Part shown: piece after piece, positions 45,896 to 57,859 of the stretch
How the letters are laid out: every line of letters begins with the position of its first letter
How positions within the stretch are numbered: the first letter of the stretch is position 1
Assembly: GCA_002900995.3 (NCBI GenBank)
Contig: CM035305.1
Coordinates: 3,890,467-3,954,466 of the forward strand
Direction: 5' to 3'
DNA length: 64,000 nt
DNA from: Ganoderma boninense
Lineage: Eukaryota; Basidiomycota; Agaricomycetes; Polyporales; Polyporaceae
Notes under the pieces: generated by a model
The model's database searches: none
The model's input: only the letters and a program-made list of their open reading frames with translations
Told to the model about the DNA's origin: nothing
Position numbers and translations under genes: made by a program

Positions 45896-47117
45896 GAACG
45901 CAACACATTGCAAAATTGGAGCCTTTTCTGCTCATGTCCAAGGCAGCCAAGGGAGCAGGTGCAGCGAAGCTCGTGCAAGACGCCACCGCAGCCCCTGGCG
46001 TATTTGTCTTTGCCGAACTCCTCGAACAGCCCAACATTCAAGAGGTATGAATCTTAGAGTCTCAACTCAGGGCACTCTTCGAGTTTACGCGGGGTGTGTT
46101 CAAGTTGGCAGGCCACGAGCAACACGACCGTTTCTACTCTCTGTTGCAGCTCTTCTCCTACAAGACATACTCGGACTATCTCCGTTGAGTACGCCCCTCT
46201 TGTCCGGATCTATGCCTTGTTTACCCGTTATCATTTGCCCTCTGCAGAGTTTAAGGATGTTCTTCCACCGCTGAATGAGGCGCAGATCACCAAACTGAAG
46301 CAGCTTACGATCGTCTCGCTTGCACAGGACACCAGGGTACATCCTATGCTGAACGCAATTTAGAACCATATTCATAGAGCCCTTTGTCTAGATTCTCCCC
46401 TACGAGCAATTACAGGATGTGCTCAAGATGCCTACAATTCGAGAGCTAGAAGATTTGATCATCGACGCTATCTATCTCGACATCGTTCGAGGGAAGCTCG
46501 ATCAGCGTGAACAGCAGTTTGAGGTCGAATATACGATGGGGCGGGATCTGGAACCAGGCAAACTAGAGCAGCTGCTTGTCTCGTTGCAGACCTGGTGAGT
46601 TGCATGCCTCAACTTTGGGGACTAACTGATCAACCCGGCATCAGGGCGACAACCACTTCTGCCATCCTTGCCACTCTTGATGAGAAGCTTTCCCAAATCT
46701 CTGGTCGCACTGCCTCGTCGAAGAAAGCGAGGGATGTGTACGAGAAGAAGTACCAGGTAACGTTGAAGGAGGTTGTCGACAAGCAGAAAGAGCAAAGGAA
46801 CGCCAACAAGCAACCTGTGTACTCCGGAAAGACTGGTCTCACCCCTGCAGGTATCGCGGAGCGTGACAGGCAGCAGGAGCGAGAGAGGCGCGCCCGAGAA
46901 GAGGCTGAGCGGGAACGAGAGAGAGAAAAGCAGAAGGAGGCAGAGGAGGACAAGGACAGGATGGACGTTGATGAACCTACAGACACTAAAGGGAAGGGGC
47001 GGAAGTAAGTGCGTGTGGCGGTGAGTCCTCTCATGGTTTGGCTGATGACCAATTCATTGTAGGACCTCCGGTTCGGACTCGTCGCAAGGGCAACAGCGCA
47101 AGAGAAATCGTGTCTGA
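45896..47117 (+). CDS. COP9 signalosome subunit 7 (PCI domain)
   Basis: Part of the complex that removes NEDD8 from cullins. Starts at 45896 (MDVGTQHIAKLEPFLLMSKA). The PCI-domain body reads ATAAPGVFVFAELLEQPNIQ, AGHEQHDRFYSLLQLFSYKT, YSDYL, VLPPLNEAQITKLKQLTIVS, LAQDTR, ILPYEQLQDVLKMPTIRELE and DLIIDAIYLDIVRGKLDQRE. After a short intron (about 46594-46645) a helical region with LDEKLSQISGRTASSKKARD leads into a strongly charged Arg/Glu coiled segment. The tail KGKGRK...KRNRV ends at TGA 47115-47117. Start choice: the longer upstream frame lacks conservation, and this ATG begins the family homology. All junctions are GT-AG and in frame. Confidence 0.92.
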
Positions 47118-47847
47118 CCGTGTTTCCATTGTTCCTGTATCTGTGTATCCTCATTCCTAACATGTACTCGACCTGTGTACCATAGATCATGCCACCAACG
47201 TTCATTGCAGAGACATGTTGGACTCGACGGTGGCGGCAAGCTGTACACTGCGCCAGTGTGCAGGTCCAGCCAATGGTATGACCGTAGCACCCAATGTGAT
47301 GCCTACCCAACGTCCGGCATCACCGACAGAAGCATCGTTCAAATCAAACTCTTGTACAGCATCATACCCATTGGCTTTGACATCAAAGGTCTGTGGAGTT
47401 TGTGAGACTGGTCGACAGTTTTGCCGCCTTCATCAGCGTCAATCTTTCCACTTCCTCACGAACGACGTCTATTCCGGCGCTTGCGCCTACAGGTAAGTAA
47501 CGCCCTTGCCATAATTCTATGCCATCGCGTCCTCGGCCCAGTGCACTCACGGAACGGATATTTCAGTGCGGCGAAGGCATAGGGAGGGTTTTATGATGGT
47601 TAGGCTCGCGAGCAGAGCCGCTGGACGAGTCCTGATGGGATGTCCTCACCGCTTGTGAACGGTATCAACCTTCGGTTCCCCGCCAAACGGTCTTGTCAAT
47701 CCATGACTCGAATCCGCAGCCAGCTTCTCCGGTTCAGAATAAGGAAGAGATCCGGACGATTGCTGGTGCAGGCGCTCCTCAGATCCTATATAACATGCAC
47801 CGTCACCGTCTCCACCCCAGACGCGCCATTACGCTTTGCCCACTGTC
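47118..47847. other. intergenic region
   Basis: CSN7 3' UTR and promoter of the first carboxypeptidase. No supported gene. Confidence 0.5.
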
Positions 47848-50318
47848 ATGGCCTCACTTCGTCTTCACCTCTTGCTGGGAATACTTTTGTGCTATGCCGC
47901 TGGTGCAAGCGTCTTCGCGAAGAGCTCGCTGGAGGGTATGCGAAAGGCTATGGACGCTCGACGGGGCCAGGCAGACCGACTGCAAGACATCATGGGCGCG
48001 GCTCAAGCTAGTGCCCAGGATGGATCGGTCTTGAAAAGAGAGGCCCCCATCACTTTCAGCAATCCAAAGGCGAAGGACTTCTATGTTGATGGCACGAAAA
48101 TTCCAGATGGTAAGAATGCATACTTAGATCGTCGGTCCACTTCCATTCGCTCATGTTTTGCCTGTGTAGTTAAATTCGATGCTGGCCCGTCTTGGTCCGG
48201 CCTGATGCCCATCTCCGGTGCTGCGAATGAGACGCGGAAGCTCTTCTTCTGGCGGGTGCTTCCCGAACTTGAAGCGCGGTCATGAGCTGACCAACTATCC
48301 CATCTCAGGTTCTGGCCGACCAACAACGCGTCGAATGTAAAGGATCTGTTGTTCTGGACGAATGGTATGTTTCATTCATTCCAGGCCCCCGTTAGTCTCG
48401 TCTAAAGTTCAGTGCCACATAGGTGGCCCGGGGTGCTCCTCGTTGGAGGGCTTCTTGCAGGAGAACGGTCCTATTTGTAAGTATTTCAGATACCTTCTAG
48501 CGCGGCTCTTGACCAAAAATATACAGCCTGGTCTTGGGGCCAATCGGAACCAACGCCGTACGTCTCGACTCCACTAAGCTGACCAGAATAGCATTCTAAT
48601 CGGTTATTCCGTAGGAACCCTTGGAGCTGGACAAACTTGAGCAATGTTCTTTGGGTCGAGCAGCCAGTCGGGGTATGTCCGAATATTTTACCTCTCTAGA
48701 CGCTGTCTGATTGCGAGAAAGACCGGTTTCTCTCAAGGCGTGCCGAACATCACCAACGACGACGAGTTGGCAGCGCAAGTCGCCGGGTTCCTCGAGCAAT
48801 TTTTGGAGGTATTCTCGGAGCTCAAAGGAAGCAACTTCTACGTCAGCGGAGAGAGCGTGAGTGTTTCGTATGGGCCTGAACGAATGTCTGTTAATGGGTT
48901 GATTCTAGTATGCAGGATACTGTAAGCCGTGATGAATGATCTGCCCCGATCCTGGCTAAGGAAGTAATTCTCATTGCAGACGTTCCATACATCGCAAACT
49001 ACCTGTACGAGAAACCCAACCCAAACCTCCATCTCAAGGGAATTTGGGTTGCCGACCCGACCATAGGCTGGTTCCTCGTGCAGTCGCAAATACCTGCTCT
49101 TCGCTTTGTTCAGGTATGATCCACCACTCCTCTTCGAAACCGGTATTGTGATCCTCACTGAACATTGTCTTTAGGCAAACCAGAATGTCTTTCCCTTCAA
49201 CTCCTCTTTCGTCGCACAGCTTCAGAACGTGTCCGACGCGTGTGGCTACACCAATTATCTCGACAACGTTACGTATCCTCCCACCGGCCGTTGCCATTGC
49301 CACCCGCAGCGCTCTTTGATGAGGGCATGGTGTATTATGATGATGATTGTGACATCCAAACATGATTGTGAACGCTGTTACAGAGTGAGCAGTCGGCCTC
49401 TGGACTCCTTTATGCGTGGACTGACCACTACAATTCCAGGATCAATCCGGTGTTCGATATCTACCGGGTAACGGACGCATTCCCGAGTCCTTGTAAGATC
49501 GCATCCTTTCTTCGTTGAGCACTTGCTGAAGGCAATTTCAGGGAGTGTCCTCGGGTTCCCGCAGTCGGCTCAACAGTTCATCTACTTCAACAGGCAAGAT
49601 ATGTTCTACTCTTTTCGTACCGAAACTGATCTTCTCTCCTGGGCTCTTCAGGACCGATGTGCAGGACGCTATCCACGCACCCACATTGAGTGGAGTGACT
49701 GTGCCGCGGTGGCTCCCTATGTGAACCAAACCGACAACAGTTTCCCTCCGGCCGTGAATCATGTTCTCTCCAATGTGATCGAGAAGAGCGAAAGAACCGC
49801 AGTTGTTCATGGTCTTGCGGTTAGTGGAGCGTCCTCTTCGTCGAAAAGCCTACGGGTGCTCATGTGCTGAAACTGCAGGACTTCATCCTCATGGCCGAAG
49901 GCGCGAGAATTACGATCCAGTAAGCATGGACGATGACATGCGCGATTGACATGACTGTTTCTCATTGGGATCCTCCAGGAACATGACTTGGAACGGGAAG
50001 CAGGGTTTCCAGACGCCTATCGAGGACCAGTCCTTCCTTGTGGACAACATGGGTGTCTACGGCAATTATCACACCGAGCGTGGGTTGACATGTGAGTCTC
50101 CAGTCTTCTCTTCACGATTCACTCTCTTGCTCACCGCATGTTGTGCGACATGCAGATGTGGAGTTCTACTACAGTGGACATATGACTCCTCGTACGTTGT
50201 CTTGCTGTCCCTTTGATCGTCGTTTGGCTGACTGTCACGTCATCAAGAATTTGTGCCTTGGGCTGCCTACCAGACCATTGCATACGTTTTGGGAAAGCGC
50301 GAGTCCCCTTCCGCATAG
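47848..50318 (+). CDS. Secreted S10 serine carboxypeptidase, copy A (one-base frame break)
   Basis: Removes C-terminal residues from peptides at acidic pH (family knowledge). Signal peptide MASLRLHLLLGILLCYAAGA, then a propeptide-like stretch with KREA. Family landmarks: [40 protein letters not shown], the nucleophile segment GES-YAGYYVPYIANY (split by an intron and a 13-nt exon 48909-48921), CGYTNYLDNVTYP, VVHGLADFI for the acid region, and YYSGHMTP with the catalytic His, ending ...VLGKRESPSA at 50318. Two introns start with GC instead of GT: after KLFF at about 48254 and after FIYFN at about 49594. In exon 49651-49818 the frame breaks at CCC 49680-49682; one more C would restore agreement with copy B (IHAPHIEW versus INAPNINW). 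The other catalytic parts are present. Confidence 0.9.
48909..48921 (+). other. 13-nt micro-exon of carboxypeptidase A
   Basis: Lies between TTCTAG and GTAAGC and encodes the YAGY that follows the nucleophile serine codon (last codon of the previous exon). The counterpart in copy B has the same length and phase. Confidence 0.85.
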
Positions 50319-51402
50319 AGGATGGAGGATGACGGATTTTGTACGAATGCTTAGAGTATGTTGTAACGAATCTACGATTGCACTGTTGTTTGAATGTTAC
50401 CGATGCTCCCACAGGCCCGCCGGTGCTACGGGCCGGCATCAATTGCCTCATAAATGGGAAGACGCCCATTGTCGCTTGGCTTGTCGCGTTCCTTCTCCTC
50501 TGCGTTCCGCTCTCCGATGCTCAGACGCGAATCCTCTTGATATCGACCTCGACATGCCATAACATCGTACCCAAGTCTTAGACACCTAATCGCTAGTCGT
50601 CCGAATCGGGGGTTCAAAGATTGACTAGTCCATCCCACCACGCTCCACCATGGTCAACTCGCTCACCTGTGACCGTGCGCCGTGGCAAACAGCTCCTCCT
50701 GAAATGCGATGCCCTTCAGAATGGACCATAAGGATGGTGAACCCATGGATGTGCGGCCCGTTACTATCGGGTGTTAGAAAGAGCTGAAGCCGCCCATGCA
50801 TTGGTTGCAAGCTGGGAGGAGATCGGCAGCTCAGACCCTACGAGCGTGAATATAAGGTCAAGGTGACTGAAAAATCTTGCCTCCGACCGCTGCGAGAACA
50901 AGTTAACTAATGTGGACGGGTAAGTAACTTCTTACCGCTGCCTGCAAGAGGATCTTACATTCATCCTCTCGGCAATGCGCTTGAAGTGCACGCAGGATCA
51001 CTGGGCTCAGTAGAATTTCGATGTGCAAGGCCATTGGCTCCCCGGGCATATTCCATATCCCGCAATGGCCGTGAAAGTCTTACCAGCCTTGTGGCCTGCT
51101 TTAAAATGGGCTGCCGTTGGCCACTCGACTGGCCGGCCTTCAACGCGTGCAGTCGGCCGCTGTCCGCCAGCGTCCGCCTCCACCTTGACCACTGTATCAT
51201 CATGGCACATATGATGCGGTTCGATAATACGGCATCGATTCTCCCCGACAAGACACCCGGGCACAAGCTCATCATTGGAGTTGGATAGCGCCAGACTGTC
51301 TCAGTGACGACGTTCTCAGGCGGTGCGTCTCTGCATGCATCAGGGTCATATCGCTGATCGTAAAGGTCTCGCACATTGACAGTGCCTTCGTGCTCGTTGG
51401 CC
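50319..51402. other. spacer between the tandem carboxypeptidase genes
   Basis: 1.1 kb with no supported gene. Contains the terminator region of copy A and the promoter of copy B. Apparent frames on the minus strand at 50961-51404 look random. Confidence 0.5.
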
Positions 51403-53976
51403 ATGACGCTCCCTCGTTTTCTTCTTTTGCTAATCTTTTTCTACTCGACATGTCTATCTGTAGCTGGGTCTTCGGGGAGTTCAATGGCAGGCATGAAGAA
51501 AGCGGCGAACATCCAACGCGAACAACAGGGTCGTTTCCGCGATTTCCTTGGGCCAGGGCCCAAAGATATGGCCTCCGGCACTTCCTCCAAACGAGAGGAT
51601 ACTTCCACCATCACGTTTAGCAACCCTAAGGCAATGGAATACTACGTGGATGGAACGAAGTTACCTGAAGGTAAGGACCTTAACGTTCCTTCGTCGTAGC
51701 CAGTAGTTCCCACCGGGCTCGACCCATCTAGTCGAGTTCGACGCAGGCCCGTCATGGGCGGGACTGATGCCCATCTCAAGCGCTGCCGGCGAAACCCGCA
51801 AGCTATTCTTTTGGTAAGCTCTTGAGTCGCTCGCAAAAGTAATTCGGGCTGTTGATTATTGATTTGACTTAGGTTTTGGCCCACTAACAACGCTTCGAAC
51901 GCAAAGGACTTATTGTTTTGGACGAATGGTAAGTAGTATAAAACATCAACCAAGTTGACGACGACTGAGCAAAATGCAGGTGGTCCTGGTTGCTCTTCTC
52001 TTGACGGTTTCTTGCAAGAGAATGGTCCAATCTGTAAGTGCAAGCATTGGTTGGCTGCCGACTAACTAACGTCGAGCTGCACAGCTTGGTCTTGGGGTCA
52101 ATCGAAGCCTACTCCGTCCGTCGTGATTCCACTTGACTCTACTGGAGAGATCGTTGTTAATTATTATATAGTAACCTGTGGAGCTGGACGAACCTTACCA
52201 ATGTTCTCTGGGTTGAGCAACCCGTCGGGGTACGTATGCAATCCGAAGTCACGGTTCGGATCTACTGATTACTAAACGTTGACAATGATGTAGACTGGAT
52301 TCTCTCAAGGATATCCTAGTATCAGCAACGATGAAGAGCTCGCAGCCCAGCTGGCGGGGTTCTTCGAACAGTTCCTGGAGGTCTTTAGCGAACTGAAGGG
52401 GAGCAACTTCTTCGTCAGCGGCGAGAGCGTGAGCGTTCCGGTCAACATTTGAAGGTCTATCTAACTTGTGCTATGCTCTTTCACTCGCTAGTACGCAGGG
52501 TACTGTGAGTAACATTCGATGGTGGTGACATGGACGAGATTGCTCACGTACCAGCTAGATGTTCCGTACATCGCGAATTACTTCTACGACCACCCAAATC
52601 CGGATCTCAAGCTCAAGGGTGCTTGGATTGCGGATCCGACCCTCAGCTGGAACATCGTCCAGCAAGAGATCCCGGCATTGCGGTTTGCTCAGGTAACCCA
52701 TCTACCATCTACGGGACGATTGAAAGATCTGCGGGACTGAAAATTTCATCCACAGGCAAACAAGAACGTGTTTCCATTCAACTCTACCTTCTGGGCAACG
52801 TTGCAGAACATCTCCGACTCCTGCGGATACACGAACTATCTCGACAACGTGACTTATCCTTCCACCGGCCTTCTACCTCTTCCCGCTGGAGCAGCAATGG
52901 ACAATGCCACAGGGGCCGTCATCACCAGGCCTGAGTGTGAAATCCATGACTTGATCCAAATGGTTTCCGGACAGTGAGACTATCGTCATGGCATACTAGT
53001 ATGGGCCTGACGGGGTGCTTATCTTGCTTCACAGGCTCAATCCGGTATTTGACGTGTATCGAGTCACGGATATGTACCCGACTCCATGTAAGCGAACGTT
53101 TGCCAAGCATGTAACGCGCACACTGATCCCATTTGTAGGGAGCGTGCTCGGCTTCCCACAATCGACCCAAGAATTTATCTACTTCAACAGGTGAGTTCGA
53201 AACATGTCACGATGTGCAGTGCGAGTGCTCACAGATGCGGGTTTCCTAGGACGGACGTACGTTGAAATCGTTCTCTGGCGGGCCGTGTTGCTGAGGAGCT
53301 GCTCAGGTTCAAATCGCTATCAATGCACCGAACATAAACTGGGAGATTTGTTCCGGGCCCGTTTACGTCGATCCAGAGACTGGCGGCCCGGGAGAAGATC
53401 AGAGTATGTCATCGGTGCTCAGCGTCCTGCCGAACGTAATCGAGAAGAGCGAGAGAGTCGCCATCGTCCACGGTCTTGCGGTACGTGCATGACCCGATCC
53501 ATTGTTCTACGCAAGAATTGACCGTGGAATACTGGATCAATAGGACTTCATCCTCGTCGCTGAGGGTACTCGGATTGCGATCCAGTAAGCCTTCTGTCGC
53601 GAAGTCGAGCAGGCGGGAAGCTGAGTAGCCCTAGGAACATGACGTGGAACGGCCGTCAGGGTTTCCAGTCTCCAATTGGAGAAGACAACTTCTTCATTGA
53701 CAACATGGGCGCCGCCGGTAACATGCATACCGAACGTGGTCTTTCTTGTGAGTTTTTTTTTGTTACAGCCTTTCTTCGCTCGACTTTCGACTAATGTAGT
53801 ATTTGGAAGACGTTGAGTTTTACTATAGCGGACATATGACTCCCCGTAAGTTCTATTCAAGATAACGACAATCTGTCCGCCATGCTAAGCGAGAAAACTG
53901 GCCAGAATTTGTGCCTTGGGCTGCTTACCAGACCATTGCTTACGTTCTGGGAAAGCGCGACTCTCTTTCGGCGTAA
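51403..53976 (+). CDS. Secreted S10 serine carboxypeptidase, copy B
   Basis: Tandem paralogue of the preceding gene, same strand and very similar exon structure. Signal peptide MTLPRFLLLLIFFYSTCLSV. Conserved parts: [73 protein letters not shown], GES then YAGYYVPYIANYFY (13-nt exon 52492-52504), KGAWIADPTLSWNIVQQEIP, SCGYTNYLDNVTYP, VLGFPQSTQEFIYFNRTDV, INAPNINWEICSGPVYVDPE, VAIVHGLADFILVAEGTRI, FYYSGHMTPQFVPWAAY and a C-terminal VLGKRDSLSA before TAA 53974-53976. Several NxS/T sites suggest N-glycosylation. All splice sites I followed are GT-AG and the frame is intact, including an intron after RTD with donor GTACGT (about 53254). Likely an extracellular or vacuolar peptidase. Confidence 0.93.
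52492..52504 (+). other. 13-nt micro-exon of carboxypeptidase B
   Basis: TAG acceptor and GTGAGT donor flank 13 bases that encode YAGY plus one base; the following intron ends CAGCTAG before ATGTTCC. Same position relative to the active-site serine as in copy A. Confidence 0.85.
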
Positions 53977-54095
53977 GGATCAGTATATGCCCCCGGTATC
54001 CTAGGAACTTCATGCTTGTGTAGTTACGACACATCCTTATTTTTGTTCAATATATCCAGCTTGAGAATTGTGCGACGGACTAAGATGGTGGGAGA

Positions 54096-55130
54096 TTATG
54101 CACTGTCGGCAACGTAGACATAGAAACAGGTAAACAGCTCTAATTCAACATTTCCGGTCACAATTTGCTCTTGGGCGCTGTTCCGTCTACTTGATATGTG
54201 ATCATATCTGTCCTGCTGTCTCAGCAATGCTGTCCGGGGTGAAAGTAGCCAGAGCTCACCTTGCAGCAGTGGACCATAGACTTGGAGCATCCTGCACATG
54301 TACGTCAAATCGTGCTCCTCGTTGCAACACACGACTACGTACTCAATGTGCTTCGGATGCTTGAGGTATGCCCTAGCAACGAGGTCAGGAGGATCAGGCC
54401 GCAAAGCGATTGGAAGAGCGGCTCACTTGAAGTCTTCAAGTTTATCGAACTTCATAGAGAGCACTTTGCCACAGGTGTGTGAGACGTCGGGTTTTTCCTA
54501 CCAATTACAGAAAAAACGAAGAGCCTACGTACTTGCATCGTAACCTCGGGTTGAGTGAGGGATCAACGGAGGGCCGACACGGACATCATGTTTGGGAACG
54601 GGGATAGCATCAAACATGACATGCATCTGAGCGAATACCTCTTCCTCGGGCTGTTTGAGGAGCGATCTGTCTAGCCTGGCCAAGGCTGAATATTGAATAC
54701 CAACTGTGAGGACTCGATTTCACGGCAATATCACGCGAAATTACGTGCCTATATGGAGGATTGCCATCTTTTGATTGCGACCGCAATGGTCTCCTGAAAC
54801 TCCCGGTTATTGATAAGTGATTCCTGGTTGTAGGAAGTACAGCAGAGGACCGGGATGGTAACACCACAGACCTGTGGAAAAGAGTGAGAGAGGTGTATCT
54901 GCGTTTACGTACGTAGGGATGTGTGCGTACCTGAAACCGTGCGAGGAGGGAATATGGTCCAGACACCCGGTCCTGGGGCAGTTGAAGCTGCTGGGTTATA
55001 TATGAGCACTGCAATCAGGGCGTAAACCGGGAGACGGCATCAGACATATCCGAGTTGTCACCAGAATTCCCTGAAGCTTGACTTCTGGGTCGGGGGAGCT
55101 CGTATCGTGTAGATTATAGATTAAATCTCA
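54096..55130 (-). CDS. Uncertain multi-exon gene or gene remnant
   Basis: Several protein-like segments follow one another on the minus strand with plausible splice sites: SSPDPEVKLQGIL; CSYITQQLQLPQDRVSGPYS; VCGVTIPVLCCTSYNQESLI then NNREFQETIAVAIKRWQSSI; LARLDRSLLKQPEEEVFAQM then HVMFDAIPVPKHDVRVGPPL; SHTCGKVLSMKFDKLEDFK; and RPDPPDLVARAYLKHPKHIE then YVVVCCNEEHDLTYMCRMLQ. I could not connect all exons in one frame (a stop follows QSSI at about 54743) and found no good ATG at the 5' end. Family not recognised. It may be a real fungal-specific gene with an indel, or a decaying one. Confidence 0.4.
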
Positions 55131-55668
55131 GTCGCATCACCGCCGGGATCGCCGATGGTCTTCAATTTCAGTAGCGGTTACCACAAGCGTTGTGAACGCC
55201 TCGGACTCCGGCATCAACAGTATTATTGTTCAAGAATCAAGGCTATAAAACACAACGTTGCTGGGGAGGGGGCTTCACAAGAGCTTTGGACAGGCTTTCG
55301 AGCCCTTGAGCCTGATTCGACACGGTGACGCTAATCTCGGGAAGCTGTGCTCCTGCCAAAACGGGTGACATGGTCGTCGATCGAGATTTTCCGAAAGGCG
55401 CAGGAGGGGATCTGGGTGTGCTTGGTATGTCTGGGGGCAGTCGGTAGCATACAGATACTGAACACATGGGCTGCGGGGGTAAGGCGGAGGAGACACATGC
55501 AGAGATGGGGAGAGGGTGGTTCGAGCTCGAGCTCGGCCGCTGCGATCCACTCGATTAGATAGGCGCTTGACGCCCCAGGACCATCTCGGCTCGACGAGCG
55601 AATCCGTCGCCCGATCATGACCTCGTCCATCCGCTTTTCGTCCTCCCACCCACCCTCTCCATCTCGCC
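55131..55668. other. intergenic region upstream of phosphoglycerate mutase
   Basis: Promoter region of the strongly conserved glycolytic gene. Pyrimidine-rich sequence precedes the start codon (about 55620-55665). No coding frame supported. Confidence 0.5.
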
Positions 55669-57859
55669 ATGGTCGAAGTAAAGAACAAGGTCTGCCTCAT
55701 GTACGACTCTTCCCATCTCACCCCACCCCTCCCGCCTGCTCACCATCCTTGCTGCAAACAGCGTTCACGATGGTTGGGGCATCGCGCCAGAGAAGGGCAT
55801 GAAGGGCGACGCGATCGAGGCTGGAAATACCACTAACATGGATACCATTTCGAAGGACCATAGCCACCGCACTCTCCACGCACACGGGCTCGCCGTTGGT
55901 CTCAGCGATGGGCTCATGGGAAACTCGGAAGTCGGGTCAGTGCGTCCTCATTCATTCTCCGCCCGCGATGGCAGGCACACCTGATGTTTCTATGCGCAGC
56001 CACTTGAACATTGGCGCAGGCAGGATCGTGTGGCAGGACATCGTGCGGATCGATGTGTCGATTAAGAAGAGGCAGTTCCACAAGAATGAGTCCATCCTCA
56101 AGAGCTTTAATAGGGCCAAGGACGGCAACGGCCGTCTACACCTCCTCGGTCTCGTAAGTACCTCATCGGTCAAATGCATTCGTTTCCTTAGAACCCATCT
56201 TTACCTTCCACAGATCTCAGACGGTGGCGTGCACTCACACATCACCCACCTATATGCGCTCCTCGAGACTGCCAAGGAGATCGGCCTCAAGGATGTTTAC
56301 ATCCACTTCTTTGGCGATGGTCGCGACACCGCGCCTCGATCTTCCGCAGGCTACATGAAGGACCTTCTCGCCTTCATAGAGAAGGAGAAGATCGGTGAAG
56401 TAGCTACCGTCGTTGGCCGCTATTACGCCATGGATCGTGACAAGCGTTGGGAGCGTATCAAGATCGCTGTTGACGGCCTTGTCAAGGGCGAGGGCGAAAA
56501 GGCGGAGGATCCTATTAAGGCCATCGAGGAGCGCTACAAGAAGGACGAGACGGATGAGTTCCTGAAGCCCATTATTGTTGATGGCGACGCTGGCAGGATC
56601 AAGGGTGAGTGTTGATTTCTGCTAGGTCGACCTCAGGACATCCATGGATGTTTAGACTTGACAATTACCCATGTCTACGGAGACTGGCTAGTTGTCAGGC
56701 TTGGGACTGACATTAAACCTGGTCATCCAATAAAGTTGTATGCATTTCGGTGCTCAACTCGAGCCATAGCGTGGGAGTGTCCAGTTACGGATGTGTTACC
56801 TGCGATGAACACGATGCGATTTGACTCTGGCACCGCATTATTCGTCGAATTGTGTACTGACAAGTAAAGCAGATGGTGATACCCTTTTCTTCTTCAACTA
56901 CCGTTCCGACCGTATGCGGGAGATCGTATCTGTTTTCGGTCTCCCTGACAAACCCATGGAGGTTGACATCCCGAAGGATCTTGTGCGTTGTTGTTGCTTT
57001 TCAGATCGGCAGGATGCTCACATTCTGCCACAGCACATAACCACCATGTCGCGTTATAGCGCGGACTTCCCGTTCAGCGTCGCCTTCCCTCCCCAAGCGA
57101 TGACAAATGTGCTTGCCGAGTGGCTCTCCAAGCAGGGCGTGAAGCAGGCGCACATCGCTGAGACAGAGAAGTACGCGCACGTCACGTTCTTCTTCAACGG
57201 CGGCGTTGAGAAGCAGTTCGCCGACGAGGGGCGCCACATGATCCCCTCGCCCAAGGTCGCGACGTACGACAAGCAGCCCAAGATGTCCGTGCACGGCGTC
57301 GCGGAGAAGGTCGCCGAGGTTGTCAAGGAGGGCACGCACGAGTTCGTGATGTGCAACTTCGCGCCACCGGACATGGTCGGCCACACGGGCGTGTTCGACG
57401 CCGCGGTCGAGGCCATCACGAACACGGACGAGGCCGTCGGCATCGTGTATAAGGCGTGCGAGGAGGCGGGCTACATCCTACTCATCACCGCCGACCACGG
57501 GAACGCGGAGCAGATGATCAACCCTGAGACGGGCGCGCCGCACACGGCACACACGACGAACGCGGTGCCGTTCATCATGACGGGCGACCCGAAGAAGTTC
57601 TCGTTCAGCGCCGACAAGAAGGACGGAGAGGAGGAGGAAGGTGCGCTTGCGGATGTGGCGCCCACCGTGCTTGATATCATGGTATGTCTGTGTGGATGTA
57701 TGCGTCTCGATGAGTCTCTGATCTGGTTCTTTATCGCGTTAGGGTCTGCCCCAACCTGAAGGTAAGCTTGATATCTTGCGATGCTGGTCGCTTGTCACTG
57801 ATGTTCGGCTTGCAGAGATGACAGGGCGATCTCTCCTTGCGAAGTCGGAGTCCGAGTGA
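55669..57859 (+). CDS. 2,3-bisphosphoglycerate-independent phosphoglycerate mutase
   Basis: Interconverts 3- and 2-phosphoglycerate in glycolysis, using two metal ions and a phosphoserine intermediate. Starts MVEVKNKVCLIVHDGWGIAP; an intron splits codon 11. The phospho-serine lies in LMGNSEVGHLNIGAGR. Other landmarks: ISDGGVHSHITHLYALLETA, IHFFGDGRDTAP, GRYYAMDRDKRWERI, DTLFFFNYRSDRMREIV, VAFPPQAMTNVLAEWLSKQG, HIAETEKYAHVTFFFNGG, VMCNFAPPDMVGHTGVFDAA, ILLITADHGNAEQM and ALADVAPTVLDIMGLPQPEE. The metal-binding DGW, the HFFGDGRD region and TADHGN are all present. The end is MTGRSLLAKSESE, TGA at 57857-57859. One intron (about 56608-56872) is ~265 nt, much longer than the rest, and one exon (57743-57761) is 19 nt. 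Intact. Confidence 0.96.
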
